Assembly: GCF_026810365.1 (NCBI RefSeq)
Contig: NZ_CP113948.1
Location: 3,875,501-3,939,500 of the forward strand
DNA from: Flavobacterium praedii
GTDB lineage: Bacteria; Bacteroidota; Bacteroidia; Flavobacteriales; Flavobacteriaceae
Direction: 5' to 3'
DNA: 64,000 nt
Shown: positions 19,301 to 25,636 of the stretch, piece by piece
Layout of the letters: each line of letters begins with the position of its first letter
How positions within the stretch are numbered: the stretch's first letter is position 1
The notes under the pieces: generated by a model
What the model was told of the DNA's origin: nothing
Database searches by the model: none
Seen by the model: the letters and a program-made list of their open reading frames with translations, nothing else
Made by a program: the position numbers and the translations under genes

Positions 19301-19861
19301 TTTTTTGAATTTTTCTAAAGTAAAAAAATCAAAAATCGCTTCGTAATTGGTTAAAGGTGTAGTTTTTAAAACAGCTTCGTTTTCTAATGTTTTTTCGAAT
19401 ATTTTGAGAATGTCTTCTGCGGTTTTAAAGCTATTAACTGTTAAACTGTCAATTGTTGCTCCACTATTTTCTTCTTCGAGTGCGACTGTATCAGCAACTA
19501 CGACTGCAATATCTTCATAATTTTCATTATAATCATTCAAGCATTTGCCATAAATTAAATTCAAAATTGCTTTTGATGGTATTGACGCCTGATTAATTTG
19601 GGATTTTAAATTATTTAAAATTTTGGTTTGAGCATTTTCATCGACTACCTGTAAATACTTAGATGAATAGAAAAAACATTTGATAATTTGTACTTCTTCT
19701 TTTTTGGAAACCGCCTTTTTGTAAATTTTAGCTACAATTTGATTGGCTGATTTAATTTTGCCTTCATTTTCATTTTTAATGACCTTGTTCCAATCTTTTT
19801 CGTATTGTTGGGCAAATAATGAAGTTGATATAAAAAGAAGTGCTAAATAAATATTTTTCAT
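13355..19861 (-). CDS. alpha-2-macroglobulin family protein with inserted carboxypeptidase-regulatory and TonB-plug module
   Basis: The 2168-residue envelope protein begins with a signal peptide (MKNIYLALLFISTSLFAQ). The region to about residue 1190 is macroglobulin-like beta-domains (YRPGQTVYYKGIAIQKK at about 580 is a typical MG motif). At about 1190-1280 lies a CarboxypepD_reg-like domain (LPGVSIIVKGSTRGTQ, DFDGYYEIDV). A TonB-receptor plug follows to about 1385 (LQEVVVVGYGTMKKASL, KPLYIIDGEI, NGAIIITTKKS). The A2M domain resumes at AFFFPNLKTDSKGKVSFGF. The thioester motif CAEQ (HECAEQTF) is at about 1621, then the alpha-alpha barrel. Such proteins trap proteases or protect the envelope. 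No beta-barrel is present, so it is not a TonB receptor. The insertion lies where a bait region could be (inference). Confidence 0.9.
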   Translation of the reverse strand: MKNIYLALLFISTSLFAQQYEKDWNKVIKNENEGKIKSANQIVAKIYKKAVSKKEEVQIIKCFFYSSKYLQVVDENAQTKILNNLKSQINQASIPSKAILNLIYGKCLNDYNENYEDIAVVVADTVALEEENSGATIDSLTVNSFKTAEDILKIFEKTLENEAVLKTTPLTNYEAIFDFFTLEKFKKENLFDYLLKENIAFYKSKINEWQFESKQFEGQKNILLGNTDLFTKLNLDFIKDENVKKVLSLYQKLEADVSTIENKLERILFCSNYLIKSDEDLFNALIILEKDTKDAIQLQKIQLEKANTYARLASKETHPDYNSKAIAELESVLTVTNNSNAYKLAIQKKEELFSKTVQVELQKYIYNKENARAFIRYKNTNNVTISFYKINYSKIAEFHNKPNKRDSLATQITTHKKPLITKNYSLIDKKDCFEYTTEILLPQLETGSYLVYFESETDSKDKKGFGYETITVSNISVLANSKGGTEYYSVLNRKTGKPIENVSLKSSYFEMKTNPDGLAIYEPKENKNSYYNSYPILLTTANDTILIDKNYLAYSADYSGNDEEKNFKGKIEFYLDRAIYRPGQTVYYKGIAIQKKKNQSSVVPNTSFKITIQDPNYTNFKEFEVTTNEFGSFSGEFILPKTGLTGNFRIEAEEPVDYKKNTSYDKTKDEHSFWDNVDFEDSSTYFKVEEYKRPKFEVTFEPKKEKFQVNQSVTVKGTAKAFAGSTISDAKVTYTITRFTNSFRNYYNNEPEEILISSETKTDASGKFVIDFIAKPSKNASKEQLPVFNYRINASVTDINGETHTAVTTIKVGYHDLVLNAAVANSIETKNKNKITLNSTNLNGEFKAIKGEIKLYFVSPFPNKFKSRVFQQPEISTIADADFEKLFPYEINHSETSKKPTETLMFSKKIDTEKDKNLALDFITDYQSGNYKVVFSAKDNFENPIETVSNFSIIQSKDKYSPNKLFTVEQINKDPKKDGFVFVKILSTLDTLHIHTIANYKNNTFYEKNIVLENHQATITIPLQKDFEKSLKIGFESIFENQAFNDQLEVVLKFEEPKMDFLVESLRNKIQPGSNENWSFKLNASNTKSEAEILASMYDSSLDQFTKTEWGALNFNDYNNNNVYFRTSLGFDKTHTYIRSLNSRGTRIHLNNEDTNLMWFGFDFNTKNPEFNNIEYKNQLNKKAKKPKDAKLIYGYILDSKSEALPGVSIIVKGSTRGTQTDFDGYYEIDVAKDEELVFTYIGFEGQTQIVGDDKNMDIVLHESSNSLQEVVVVGYGTMKKASLTGAVTTVAEDNSVYSLASIEKEQTGSKSDIKIRGYTSVNGAKPLYIIDGEIASEEAIKNLNPADILSIDVLKEDKAKALYGEKGKNGAIIITTKKSLEALTQVKARKNLSETAFFFPNLKTDSKGKVSFGFTSPEALTAWKLRLLAHNKDGVTGYLEKSVITQKELMVMPNFPRFFREKDTIVISAKISNITNGAKTGIAILQLFDATTMQPIDAKMLNTKNIKNFTIGAFGNTTANWTITIPEGLQGVQYKILAKAGNFSDGEENILPVLTNNMLVTESIPIWVRENSRKEYTFENLKNNTSSTLRNHLFTLEYSSNPSWIAIQSLPYLMEYEHECAEQTFARFYANALASEIISSNPKIATIFETWRKNGKLNSKLEENEELKSIILAETPWLNDAQSEDEKKNNLALLFDLEKMKTSQLTAFDKLKQKQKPSGGFAWFDGSDENEYITRHILAGLGHLAKLNADDATLEKIDEISEKGIPFIDRKFLEYHKARTKNGKATDKLIWLNPNSDLHYLYTRSFYLKDYPLSDTLEKITKRYLETAKENWLNYSLYEKGMTALVLNRFGETSSAKKIIESLKETASNNEDWGMYWIANKSGWYWYQAPIETQALLIEAFAEVDNDTKSVDAMKVWLLKNKQTKNWPTTKSTTEAVYALLMQGSNWLSEKDNTTFQIGEQKIMSKKLSENDKEAETGYIKLNWKADEIKKDMATITITNKSKVPGYGGVYWQYFEDLDKIKNNTGTNLSITKELYLKKNTDKGEVLQKITTKNALKIGDLITVRLIIISKEDVEFIHLKDMRASCFEPIDVLSSYQYQEGLGFYKSTKDAATHFFFDRINKGTYVLEYDIRVNNTGNFSNGITTIESMYAPEYTSHTKGIRVKAID

Positions 19862-20045
19862 ATATGTAAAAGTTATTAGTCATAGGTCATATATGTTATC
19901 GCCTTTTGTTTATCAGTGTTTGCTTCCGCAAAATTGTTTTTAATGGCGATTTCATAATGGATTGTAATTCGAGTTAGATCGAAAATAATTTTCGTACAAA
20001 TTACTAATTTTTACTTAAAACGAAATGATACTTGCCACATTTTCT

Positions 20046-20053
20046 TATTTTTG
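20046..20053 (+). promoter_or_regulatory. -7 box directly before the TPR gene
   Basis: TATTTTTG matches TAnnTTTG and ends four bases before the ATG at 20058, predicting a leaderless or nearly leaderless mRNA. No good -33 TTG was found. Confidence 0.5.
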
Positions 20054-20057
20054 AGGA

Positions 20058-20753
20058 ATGAAAAAGGCATTGATCATATTTTTGTTATTTCCACTACTTA
20101 TTTTAGGGCAAACTAATTTCGAAAAAGGCGAAAAATTGTTCCTTGATGGAAATTATAATCAAGCACAGCCCTTGTTTGAAACTTATTTAAAAAGCAATCC
20201 AAATCATCTGAAAACTATTGAGTATTTAGGAGATATTGCAGGTCAGGAAAAATCTTGGGACAAAAGTATTGGGTATTATAAAAAACTAAAAACATTAAAG
20301 CCTACAGAAGCCAATTATTACTACAAATATGGAGGCGCATTGGGAATGAAATCTTTGGAAGTTAGTAAATTCAAGGCATTGGGGATGATTGGTGAAGTTC
20401 GTTCTTCCTTTGAAAAAGCCATTGCTTTGAATCCAAAACATATTGATGCTCGTTGGGCATTAATTGAACTGAATCTGCAATTGCCAGGAATTGTTGGCGG
20501 AAGCGAATCCAAAGCCATAAAATATTCAACAGAGTTGCGCGAATTGTCTCCTGTTGATGGGTATTTATCCCGAGGCCATATTGAGGAATATTTTAAAAGA
20601 TATGGACAAGCCGAACAACAATACAAAAGAGCTGTCTTAATTGGAGGGTCTAAATTGTGTTACCAAAAGTTGGCCGATTTGTATAAAAACAAAATGAAAC
20701 AACCCGAAAAGTCCAATGCCCTTTGGGAAGAATATAAAAATAGAAAACAATAA
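20058..20753 (+). CDS. secreted tetratricopeptide-repeat protein
   Basis: The 231-residue protein has a signal peptide (MKKALIIFLLFPLLILGQ) followed by TPR-like helices: FEKGEKLFLDGNYNQAQPLF, LGDIAGQEKSWDKSIGYY, SFEKAIALNPKHIDARWAL and YGQAEQQYKRAVLIGG. TPRs bind partner proteins; no enzyme motif is visible. A periplasmic location is likely. It is divergent from the macroglobulin-like gene, across a 196-base gap, and could share regulation with it. Its partner cannot be inferred from the sequence. Confidence 0.85.
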   Translation: MKKALIIFLLFPLLILGQTNFEKGEKLFLDGNYNQAQPLFETYLKSNPNHLKTIEYLGDIAGQEKSWDKSIGYYKKLKTLKPTEANYYYKYGGALGMKSLEVSKFKALGMIGEVRSSFEKAIALNPKHIDARWALIELNLQLPGIVGGSESKAIKYSTELRELSPVDGYLSRGHIEEYFKRYGQAEQQYKRAVLIGGSKLCYQKLADLYKNKMKQPEKSNALWEEYKNRKQ

Positions 20754-20761
20754 ATCAGTCT

Positions 20762-20899
20762 AGCCCCCCTAACCCCCGAAGGGGGAATTCTTAACTTAAT
20801 AAATAAAAAAACTATACAAAAATTTTATAAATCATATGGAATCTACAAATACAAAATCTACAAACTTAGGAGTTCCCCCTTCGGGGGCTAGGGGGCTAG
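20762..20899. repeat. inverted pair of G/C-rich palindromes around the mpl start
   Basis: Copy 1 (20762-20790) contains GCCCCCCTAACCCCC then GAAGGGGG. The inverted copy 2 (20872-20899) contains CCCCCTTCGGGGGCTAGGGG. The element is the same as at 2226-2332, with a spacer of about 80 bases. Copy 2 lies within the mpl reading frame and encodes VPPSGARGL, so the element is translated. Confidence 0.88.
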
Positions 20900-22248
20900 T
20901 ACATTTCATTGCCATAGGCGGAAGCGCAATGCACAACCTAGCATTGGCATTACACAACAAAGGATATCAAGTTACGGGAAGTGATGATGCTATATTCGAA
21001 CCGTCAAAATCGAGATTGGATAAAAAGGGCATTCTACCAGCCGAGTTGGGATGGTTTCCTGGAAAAATAACTGCTGATATTGAAGCCGTTATCTTGGGGA
21101 TGCACGCCAAAGCAGACAATCCAGAACTCTTAAAAGCGCAAGAATTGGGTCTTAAAATTTACTCCTATCCAGAGTTTTTATACGAACAATCAAAAAATAA
21201 AACGCGTGTGGTTATTGGTGGTTCTCACGGTAAAACGACCATAACTTCGATGATTTTGCACGTGATGCATTATCACAATATCGAAGTCGATTATATGGTA
21301 GGAGCACAGCTAGAAGGCTTTGATACAATGGTGCATCTTACCGAAGAAAATGACTTTATGGTTCTAGAAGGTGATGAATATTTGTCTTCACCAATTGACA
21401 GAAGGCCTAAATTTCACTTATACCAACCCAATATTGCTTTGATTTCAGGAATTGCTTGGGATCATATCAATGTTTTTCCTACCTATGATTTTTATGTAGA
21501 GCAATTTGAGATTTTTATTGATAAAATTACAAACGGAGGGATTCTAGTTTACAATGAAGACGATGCTGAAGTAAAACGTGTGGCTGAAAAAGCGACTAAT
21601 CCAATACGTAAATTAGCCTATCATACACCAAAATATTCAGTAAGTGATGGTGTAACATTACTGGAAACTCCAGAAGGCCCTATGCCTATTGAAGTATTTG
21701 GAGCTCATAACCTTAATAATTTGGCTGGAGCCAAATGGATTTGTCAAAATATGGGTGTCGATGAGGCCGAATTTTATGAAGCGATTGCCAGTTTCAAAGG
21801 GGCGTCCAAACGTTTGGAAAAAATTGCCGAAAGCAAAACCAAAGTAGCTTACAAAGATTTTGCCCATTCACCAAGTAAAGTGGCCGCGACTACCAAAGCG
21901 GTGAAAGAACAGTATCCAAATCGTACTGTTGTAGCTTGTTTGGAATTACACACCTACAGCAGTTTGAATGCCGAGTTTTTAAAAGAATACGAAGGTGCAT
22001 TGGAATACGCAGATGTTGCCGTTGTTTTCTATTCGCCAGATGCGGTTAAAATCAAACAATTGGAAGAAGTAACCTATGAGCAAATTTCAAAAGCATTCAA
22101 TAGAGAAGATTTAATCATTTATACCAATCCCAAAGATTTCAAAGACTATTTGTTTAATCTAAATCTAGAAAATTCAGCTTTATTATTGATGAGTTCCGGT
22201 AATTATGGAGGATTGAATTTTGATGAGGTAAAAGAATTGATTGAATAA
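20836..22248 (+). CDS. mpl: UDP-N-acetylmuramate--L-alanine ligase or Mpl-type muropeptide ligase, with repeat-encoded N-terminus
   Basis: This Mur-ligase family enzyme has 470 residues. VHFIAIGGSAMHNLALALHN is the N-terminal nucleotide-sugar binding loop, VIGGSHGKTTITSM the ATP P-loop, then EGDEYLSSPID and LISGIAWDHINVFPT, and HSPSKVAATTKAV in the C-terminal domain. This pattern fits Mpl, which attaches recycled tripeptide to UDP-MurNAc; MurC is the alternative. The family normally starts one to three residues before HFIAIGG. Here about 22 extra residues precede it, and part of them (VPPSGARGL) is read from the inverted repeat. No in-frame Met lies between residue 1 and the core, so the extension must be translated or another start codon be used. 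Confidence 0.9.
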   Translation: MESTNTKSTNLGVPPSGARGLVHFIAIGGSAMHNLALALHNKGYQVTGSDDAIFEPSKSRLDKKGILPAELGWFPGKITADIEAVILGMHAKADNPELLKAQELGLKIYSYPEFLYEQSKNKTRVVIGGSHGKTTITSMILHVMHYHNIEVDYMVGAQLEGFDTMVHLTEENDFMVLEGDEYLSSPIDRRPKFHLYQPNIALISGIAWDHINVFPTYDFYVEQFEIFIDKITNGGILVYNEDDAEVKRVAEKATNPIRKLAYHTPKYSVSDGVTLLETPEGPMPIEVFGAHNLNNLAGAKWICQNMGVDEAEFYEAIASFKGASKRLEKIAESKTKVAYKDFAHSPSKVAATTKAVKEQYPNRTVVACLELHTYSSLNAEFLKEYEGALEYADVAVVFYSPDAVKIKQLEEVTYEQISKAFNREDLIIYTNPKDFKDYLFNLNLENSALLLMSSGNYGGLNFDEVKELIE

Positions 22249-22276
22249 TATTCACTTTATAGATTTAATAATTTAG

Positions 22277-22309
22277 AGACCTAAGCAATAATGGCTTGGG
22301 TCTTTTTTT
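22277..22309 (+). terminator. intrinsic terminator after mpl
   Basis: AGACCTAAGC (22277-22286) pairs with GCTTGGGTCT (22294-22303) over 10 bp with one wobble, and a T-run follows. Confidence 0.85.
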
Positions 22310-22322
22310 GGGTTATATGTTT

Positions 22323-22396
22323 AAAGATGGTTGATCATCTTTCATTTTAATCATACAATATAACTTAGATGTTGATTTTATTGTATGATTTTTTTT
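22323..22396 (+). other. two further hairpins between mpl and radC
   Basis: AAAGATG (22323-22329) pairs with CATCTTT (22336-22342). Then AATCATACAATA (22349-22360) pairs perfectly over 12 bp with TATTGTATGATT (22379-22390), which runs into eight T. The second is terminator-shaped. Since mpl already has a terminator, this could end a small RNA or act before radC. Confidence 0.55.
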
Positions 22397-22453
22397 ATTT
22401 TATAAATAAATAATTAAAGATTATTTTTATATTAGCATGATTTAAAAGATAAA

Positions 22454-23146
22454 ATGGAACAAAGCAATATACCAATCAGTAATTGGTCAGAAGACGATAA
22501 ACCTAGAGAAAAACTAATGTTCAAAGGCAAAAGTGTTTTGAGTGATGCTGAATTAATTGCAATATTAATTGGATCTGGCAGTCGGAAGGAATCGGCTGTG
22601 GATTTGAGTAAGCGTATTTTGGCTAGTGTTGATCATAATTTGAATGCTTTAGGCAAATTATCTATTGCACAATTAATGAATTTTAAAGGTATTGGTGAGG
22701 CAAAAGCCATCTCGATAATCGCTGCAATGGAATTGGGGAGACGAAGAAGAAGTGAAGATGCAATTGAGTTAACGAAAATCACATCTAGTAAAGCGGTTTT
22801 CGATCTCATGCAACCCATAATTGGAGAGCTATGTCATGAAGAATTTTGGGTTTTGTTTTTGAATAATTCCAATAAAATACTTTTTAAAACGCAATTGAGC
22901 AAAGGCGGAATGACCGGGACAATGGTTGATATTCGAATTGTTTTTAAATTGGCATTTGAACAAAATGCGACTTCGATCATTTTGGTACACAATCACCCTT
23001 CCGGAAAATTGCAAGCTAGTGATGCCGATATTCAAATAACCAAAAAGATTAAAACTGCCGGACAACAATTAGACATTCCTGTTTTAGACCATATAATCAT
23101 TACAGAAACGGGTTATTATAGTTTTGTAGATGAAGGAATATTTTAA
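22454..23146 (+). CDS. radC: RadC family JAB/MPN-domain protein
   Basis: The 230-residue protein has an N-terminal helix-hairpin-helix part (LMNFKGIGEAKAISIIAAMEL) and a C-terminal JAB1/MPN metalloprotease-like domain with the zinc pattern VHNHPSGKLQASDAD. The RadC name reflects a disproved DNA-repair role in E. coli; the true function is unknown, although relatives occur with mobile elements and competence genes. The start MEQSNIPISNWSEDDKPREK matches the family's conserved N-terminus. Hairpins lie upstream at 22323-22396, and the toxin-antitoxin pair follows on the same strand with its own promoter. Confidence 0.93.
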   Translation: MEQSNIPISNWSEDDKPREKLMFKGKSVLSDAELIAILIGSGSRKESAVDLSKRILASVDHNLNALGKLSIAQLMNFKGIGEAKAISIIAAMELGRRRRSEDAIELTKITSSKAVFDLMQPIIGELCHEEFWVLFLNNSNKILFKTQLSKGGMTGTMVDIRIVFKLAFEQNATSIILVHNHPSGKLQASDADIQITKKIKTAGQQLDIPVLDHIIITETGYYSFVDEGIF

Positions 23147-23152
23147 AGAATT

Positions 23153-23188
23153 TGTCTAATGCAGACATTTGTCTTATATTTGTAGACA
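23153..23188 (+). promoter_or_regulatory. promoter and repeated operator half-sites of the Xre/RES pair
   Basis: The -7 box TATATTTG is at 23175-23182. Four half-sites surround it: TGTCT 23153-23157, AGACA 23163-23167, TGTCT 23170-23174 and AGACA 23184-23188. They form two inverted pairs, and the -7 box sits inside the second. This is the arrangement expected for autorepression by the antitoxin or toxin-antitoxin complex. Confidence 0.75.
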
Positions 23189-23200
23189 AATGTATTTTTT

Positions 23201-23704
23201 ATGGAAGCAATAAAGTTAAAACCAAGAGGAGCAATTGATAAAGCTGTTAGAGTGTTAGTCAATAGAGTAGAGCAGGAGAGAGGGTATAAGCTTCTGAATA
23301 AGAATATTACTTACGATGAATTTTTGAAGAATAGAATGTTAATTATTCATGCTATTCGCGAAGGAATTCCGTATGAACTTTTTAATTTAATTAAGGAAAT
23401 AACTCCTTTTAACGAAGAGGATTGGGCTTCTTTTTTAGGAATTTCAACAAAATCACTTCAAAGAAATAAAATCAAAGAAGATTTTATTTTCAAACCGTTA
23501 CAATCCGAAAAAATATTAGAATTGGCTGAAGTAACTTCTTTAGGAAATGCCGTTTTTGATACCGAAACACAGTTTTATTTATGGCTTAATACGCCGTCCT
23601 TCGCTCTTGGAAATCTACAACCTATAGAATTGCTCAGAGATTCTTATGGTAAAGAAATGGTGGTGAATGAATTGAATAAAATTGATCAAGGGATTTTTGT
23701 GTAA
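23201..23704 (+). CDS. Xre/ParS-type antitoxin (DUF2384 toxin-binding domain)
   Basis: The 167-residue protein has a central helical Xre-like region (ITPFNEEDWASFLGISTKSLQRNK) and a C-terminal antitoxin toxin-binding domain (ILELAEVTSLGNAVFDTETQFYLWLNTPSFALGNLQPIELL compressed here as the F-x-W-L-N-T-P pattern, then LLRDSYGKEMVVNEL). This is the standard antitoxin of RES toxins. It precedes and overlaps the toxin gene by one base (TAATG at 23702-23706), so translation is coupled. It should repress its own promoter through the half-sites at 23153-23188 and neutralise the toxin by direct binding. Confidence 0.92.
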   Translation: MEAIKLKPRGAIDKAVRVLVNRVEQERGYKLLNKNITYDEFLKNRMLIIHAIREGIPYELFNLIKEITPFNEEDWASFLGISTKSLQRNKIKEDFIFKPLQSEKILELAEVTSLGNAVFDTETQFYLWLNTPSFALGNLQPIELLRDSYGKEMVVNELNKIDQGIFV

Positions 23705-24162
23705 TGGAAGTCTTTCGATTAGCACGCAAAAAATATCCTATTGAATTGTCCGGAAAGGGAGCTTCAATTTCGGGAGCACGCTGGAATTCAAAAGGGACAG
23801 AGATCATTTATTGTGCCCAAAATAGGGCTTTGGCTATGGCAGAAGTTTTAGTTCATCTTTCATTGGCAACTTTACCAAATGATTTTGTAATGTTGACAAT
23901 TGATATTCCAGATGCTGTTTTCATTGATATTTTAGATCTTGATAAAGTAAATATAGATTGGAATGTTTTTCCTTGTACCTTTGAAACACCTCTTTTGGGT
24001 GATGATTTTATAAAGAGAAATGAGGCTTGTGTCCTGAAAGTACCTTCAGCAGTAGTCAAAGGAGATTTTAATTTTTTGATTAATCCCTATCATACAGATT
24101 TTTATAAAATTAAAATTACGGAACAAGCTGATTTTCCTTTTGATAAACGAATTTTTAAATAG
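23704..24162 (+). CDS. RES-domain toxin
   Basis: The 152-residue protein begins MEVFRLARKKYPIELSGKGA. It has the RES-domain signature SGARWNSKGTEIIYCAQNRA followed by LAMAEVLVHL, with the conserved Arg and Glu residues. Characterised RES toxins degrade NAD+ and stop growth in the cell. The full-length frame and all key residues suggest an active toxin. It is the second gene of the pair with the antitoxin at 23201-23704. The HAD-phosphatase gene starts nine bases later and may be co-transcribed, though a link to NAD metabolism is speculation. Confidence 0.92.
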   Translation: MEVFRLARKKYPIELSGKGASISGARWNSKGTEIIYCAQNRALAMAEVLVHLSLATLPNDFVMLTIDIPDAVFIDILDLDKVNIDWNVFPCTFETPLLGDDFIKRNEACVLKVPSAVVKGDFNFLINPYHTDFYKIKITEQADFPFDKRIFK

Positions 24163-24171
24163 TATCATTAC

Positions 24172-24861
24172 ATGTTTTCCACTAAAATAACGGATATATT
24201 TTTTGACTTAGATCATACACTTTGGGATTTTGATGTCAATTCAGAATTAGCTTTTGAGACAATTTTCAAAAAAGATCATCCTTCAATTCAAATAAATGAT
24301 TTTATCGAAAAGTACGTTCCTATCAATCAAGCCTGTTGGAAATTATATCAATATGATAAGATTACGCATGCCGAATTAAGGTATAATCGTCTCAAACATA
24401 CTTTTGATGCAATGGAATATTTTGTTTCTGACGATCAAATAGAGAGTATTGCTCATGATTATATTCAATTGCTGCCCGAAAACAACTGTTTGTTCGACGG
24501 AACAATCGAAGTGCTGGAATATCTTGAAAAAAAATATAAATTGCATATCATTACCAATGGCTTTGCCGATGTGCAATACAAAAAAATCAACAATTCAAAT
24601 ATTGCAGGTTTTTTCAAAACGATAACCAATTCAGAGATGGCTGGTGTTAAGAAACCAAATCCTATTATTTTTGAATATGCTCTTAATTTGGCTCAAGCCA
24701 AAAAAGAAAATAGTATTATGATTGGAGATTGTCTGGAAGCCGATGTTCAAGGAGCGCTAGATTCAGGATTGGACGCCATTTTTTTTAATGACAAAAAAAT
24801 TAAAGTAGAAAAAAATATCAAACAAGTAACACATTTATTAGAACTAAAAAAATATTTATAA
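24172..24861 (+). CDS. HAD-family noncanonical nucleotidase, YjjG type
   Basis: The 229-residue HAD phosphatase has motif I FFDLDHTLWDF near the N-terminus, motif II ITNGF, the Lys motif GVKKPNPIIFEYAL and motif IV IGDCLEADVQGALDSGLDA. Together with LWDFDVNSELAF these match YjjG/YfnB-like pyrimidine nucleotidases, which remove damaged or noncanonical nucleoside monophosphates. There is no signal peptide. It sits between the RES toxin (nine-base gap) and a secreted protein (three-base gap), so an operon is likely. Exact substrates are unknown. Confidence 0.88.
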   Translation: MFSTKITDIFFDLDHTLWDFDVNSELAFETIFKKDHPSIQINDFIEKYVPINQACWKLYQYDKITHAELRYNRLKHTFDAMEYFVSDDQIESIAHDYIQLLPENNCLFDGTIEVLEYLEKKYKLHIITNGFADVQYKKINNSNIAGFFKTITNSEMAGVKKPNPIIFEYALNLAQAKKENSIMIGDCLEADVQGALDSGLDAIFFNDKKIKVEKNIKQVTHLLELKKYL

Positions 24862-24864
24862 ATT

Positions 24865-25602
24865 ATGAAAACTAAAATCCTATTATTGTTAATATTCGTT
24901 TCAAGTTTTTCTTTTTCTCAATCGGTAAATGATTATGCAGCAGTTATTATTCCGGTAAGATATGATTTTCTTAAAGTTGAAAATCAGTATCGACTCCAAA
25001 CATTGACCAAATTCGATTTGCAAAAAGCTGGTTTTGTTGCTTTTTATTCCAATGAAGTTATTCCAAATCAATATAATGATAGATGTAGTCTTTTGTATTT
25101 AGATGTATCTAAAGATAGCGGATTTATGGTAACTAAGCTTTTTGTTACTTTTAAAGATTGTAGCGGAAAGGTTATTTTCAAATCAGAAATTGGAAAAAGT
25201 AGAGAGAAAGATTTTGAATTAGCTTATAAAGAAGCATTAAATCAAGCCTTTGAGTCTGTTTATGCATTGCAATACAAATACAATGGTTCTGCGAATAATC
25301 AAAAATCTGAAATGGTCACTCCAACAATTGTACCTGTTGCTGCTGTAGCTGTAAATATACCAAATACCAGTGCAGAACCAGACGGGACAGTATTATTTGC
25401 ACAGCCTATCAAAAACGGATTTCAATTAGTGGATACTACTCCAAAAGTAGTTTTGAAAGCCTATAAAACCACAAACCCATCGATTTATATAGCTTCCAAA
25501 GAAAATACACAAGGAGTTATGATTCTTAAAGATAATCAATGGTTTTTTGAATATTATGAAAAAGACACTTTAATGTCAGAGAAAATTACCGTGAAGTTTT
25601 AA
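24865..25602 (+). CDS. uncharacterised secreted protein
   Basis: I do not recognise the 245-residue protein. It begins with a signal peptide (MKTKILLLLIFVSSFSFSQ). The middle reads VNDYAAVIIPVRYDFLKVEN with later KSREKDFELAYKEALNQAFE, then a low-complexity linker (VTPTIVPVAAVAVNIPNTS), then a short C-terminal domain rich in beta-strand pattern (NGFQLVDTTPKVVLKAYKTT, WFFEYYEKDTLMSEK). It starts three bases after the nucleotidase stop, so it is translated from the same mRNA. A periplasmic location is likely; the function is unknown. Confidence 0.8.
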   Translation: MKTKILLLLIFVSSFSFSQSVNDYAAVIIPVRYDFLKVENQYRLQTLTKFDLQKAGFVAFYSNEVIPNQYNDRCSLLYLDVSKDSGFMVTKLFVTFKDCSGKVIFKSEIGKSREKDFELAYKEALNQAFESVYALQYKYNGSANNQKSEMVTPTIVPVAAVAVNIPNTSAEPDGTVLFAQPIKNGFQLVDTTPKVVLKAYKTTNPSIYIASKENTQGVMILKDNQWFFEYYEKDTLMSEKITVKF

Positions 25603-25636
25603 TTGATTTTGTTATTAATATTTTAAAATATAAAAG

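Noticed and set aside
13355-19861. Calling the giant gene a TonB-dependent receptor because of its plug and CarboxypepD_reg motifs
   Set aside because: It lacks the beta-barrel and C-terminal aromatic strand; most of it is macroglobulin-like with a CAEQ thioester.
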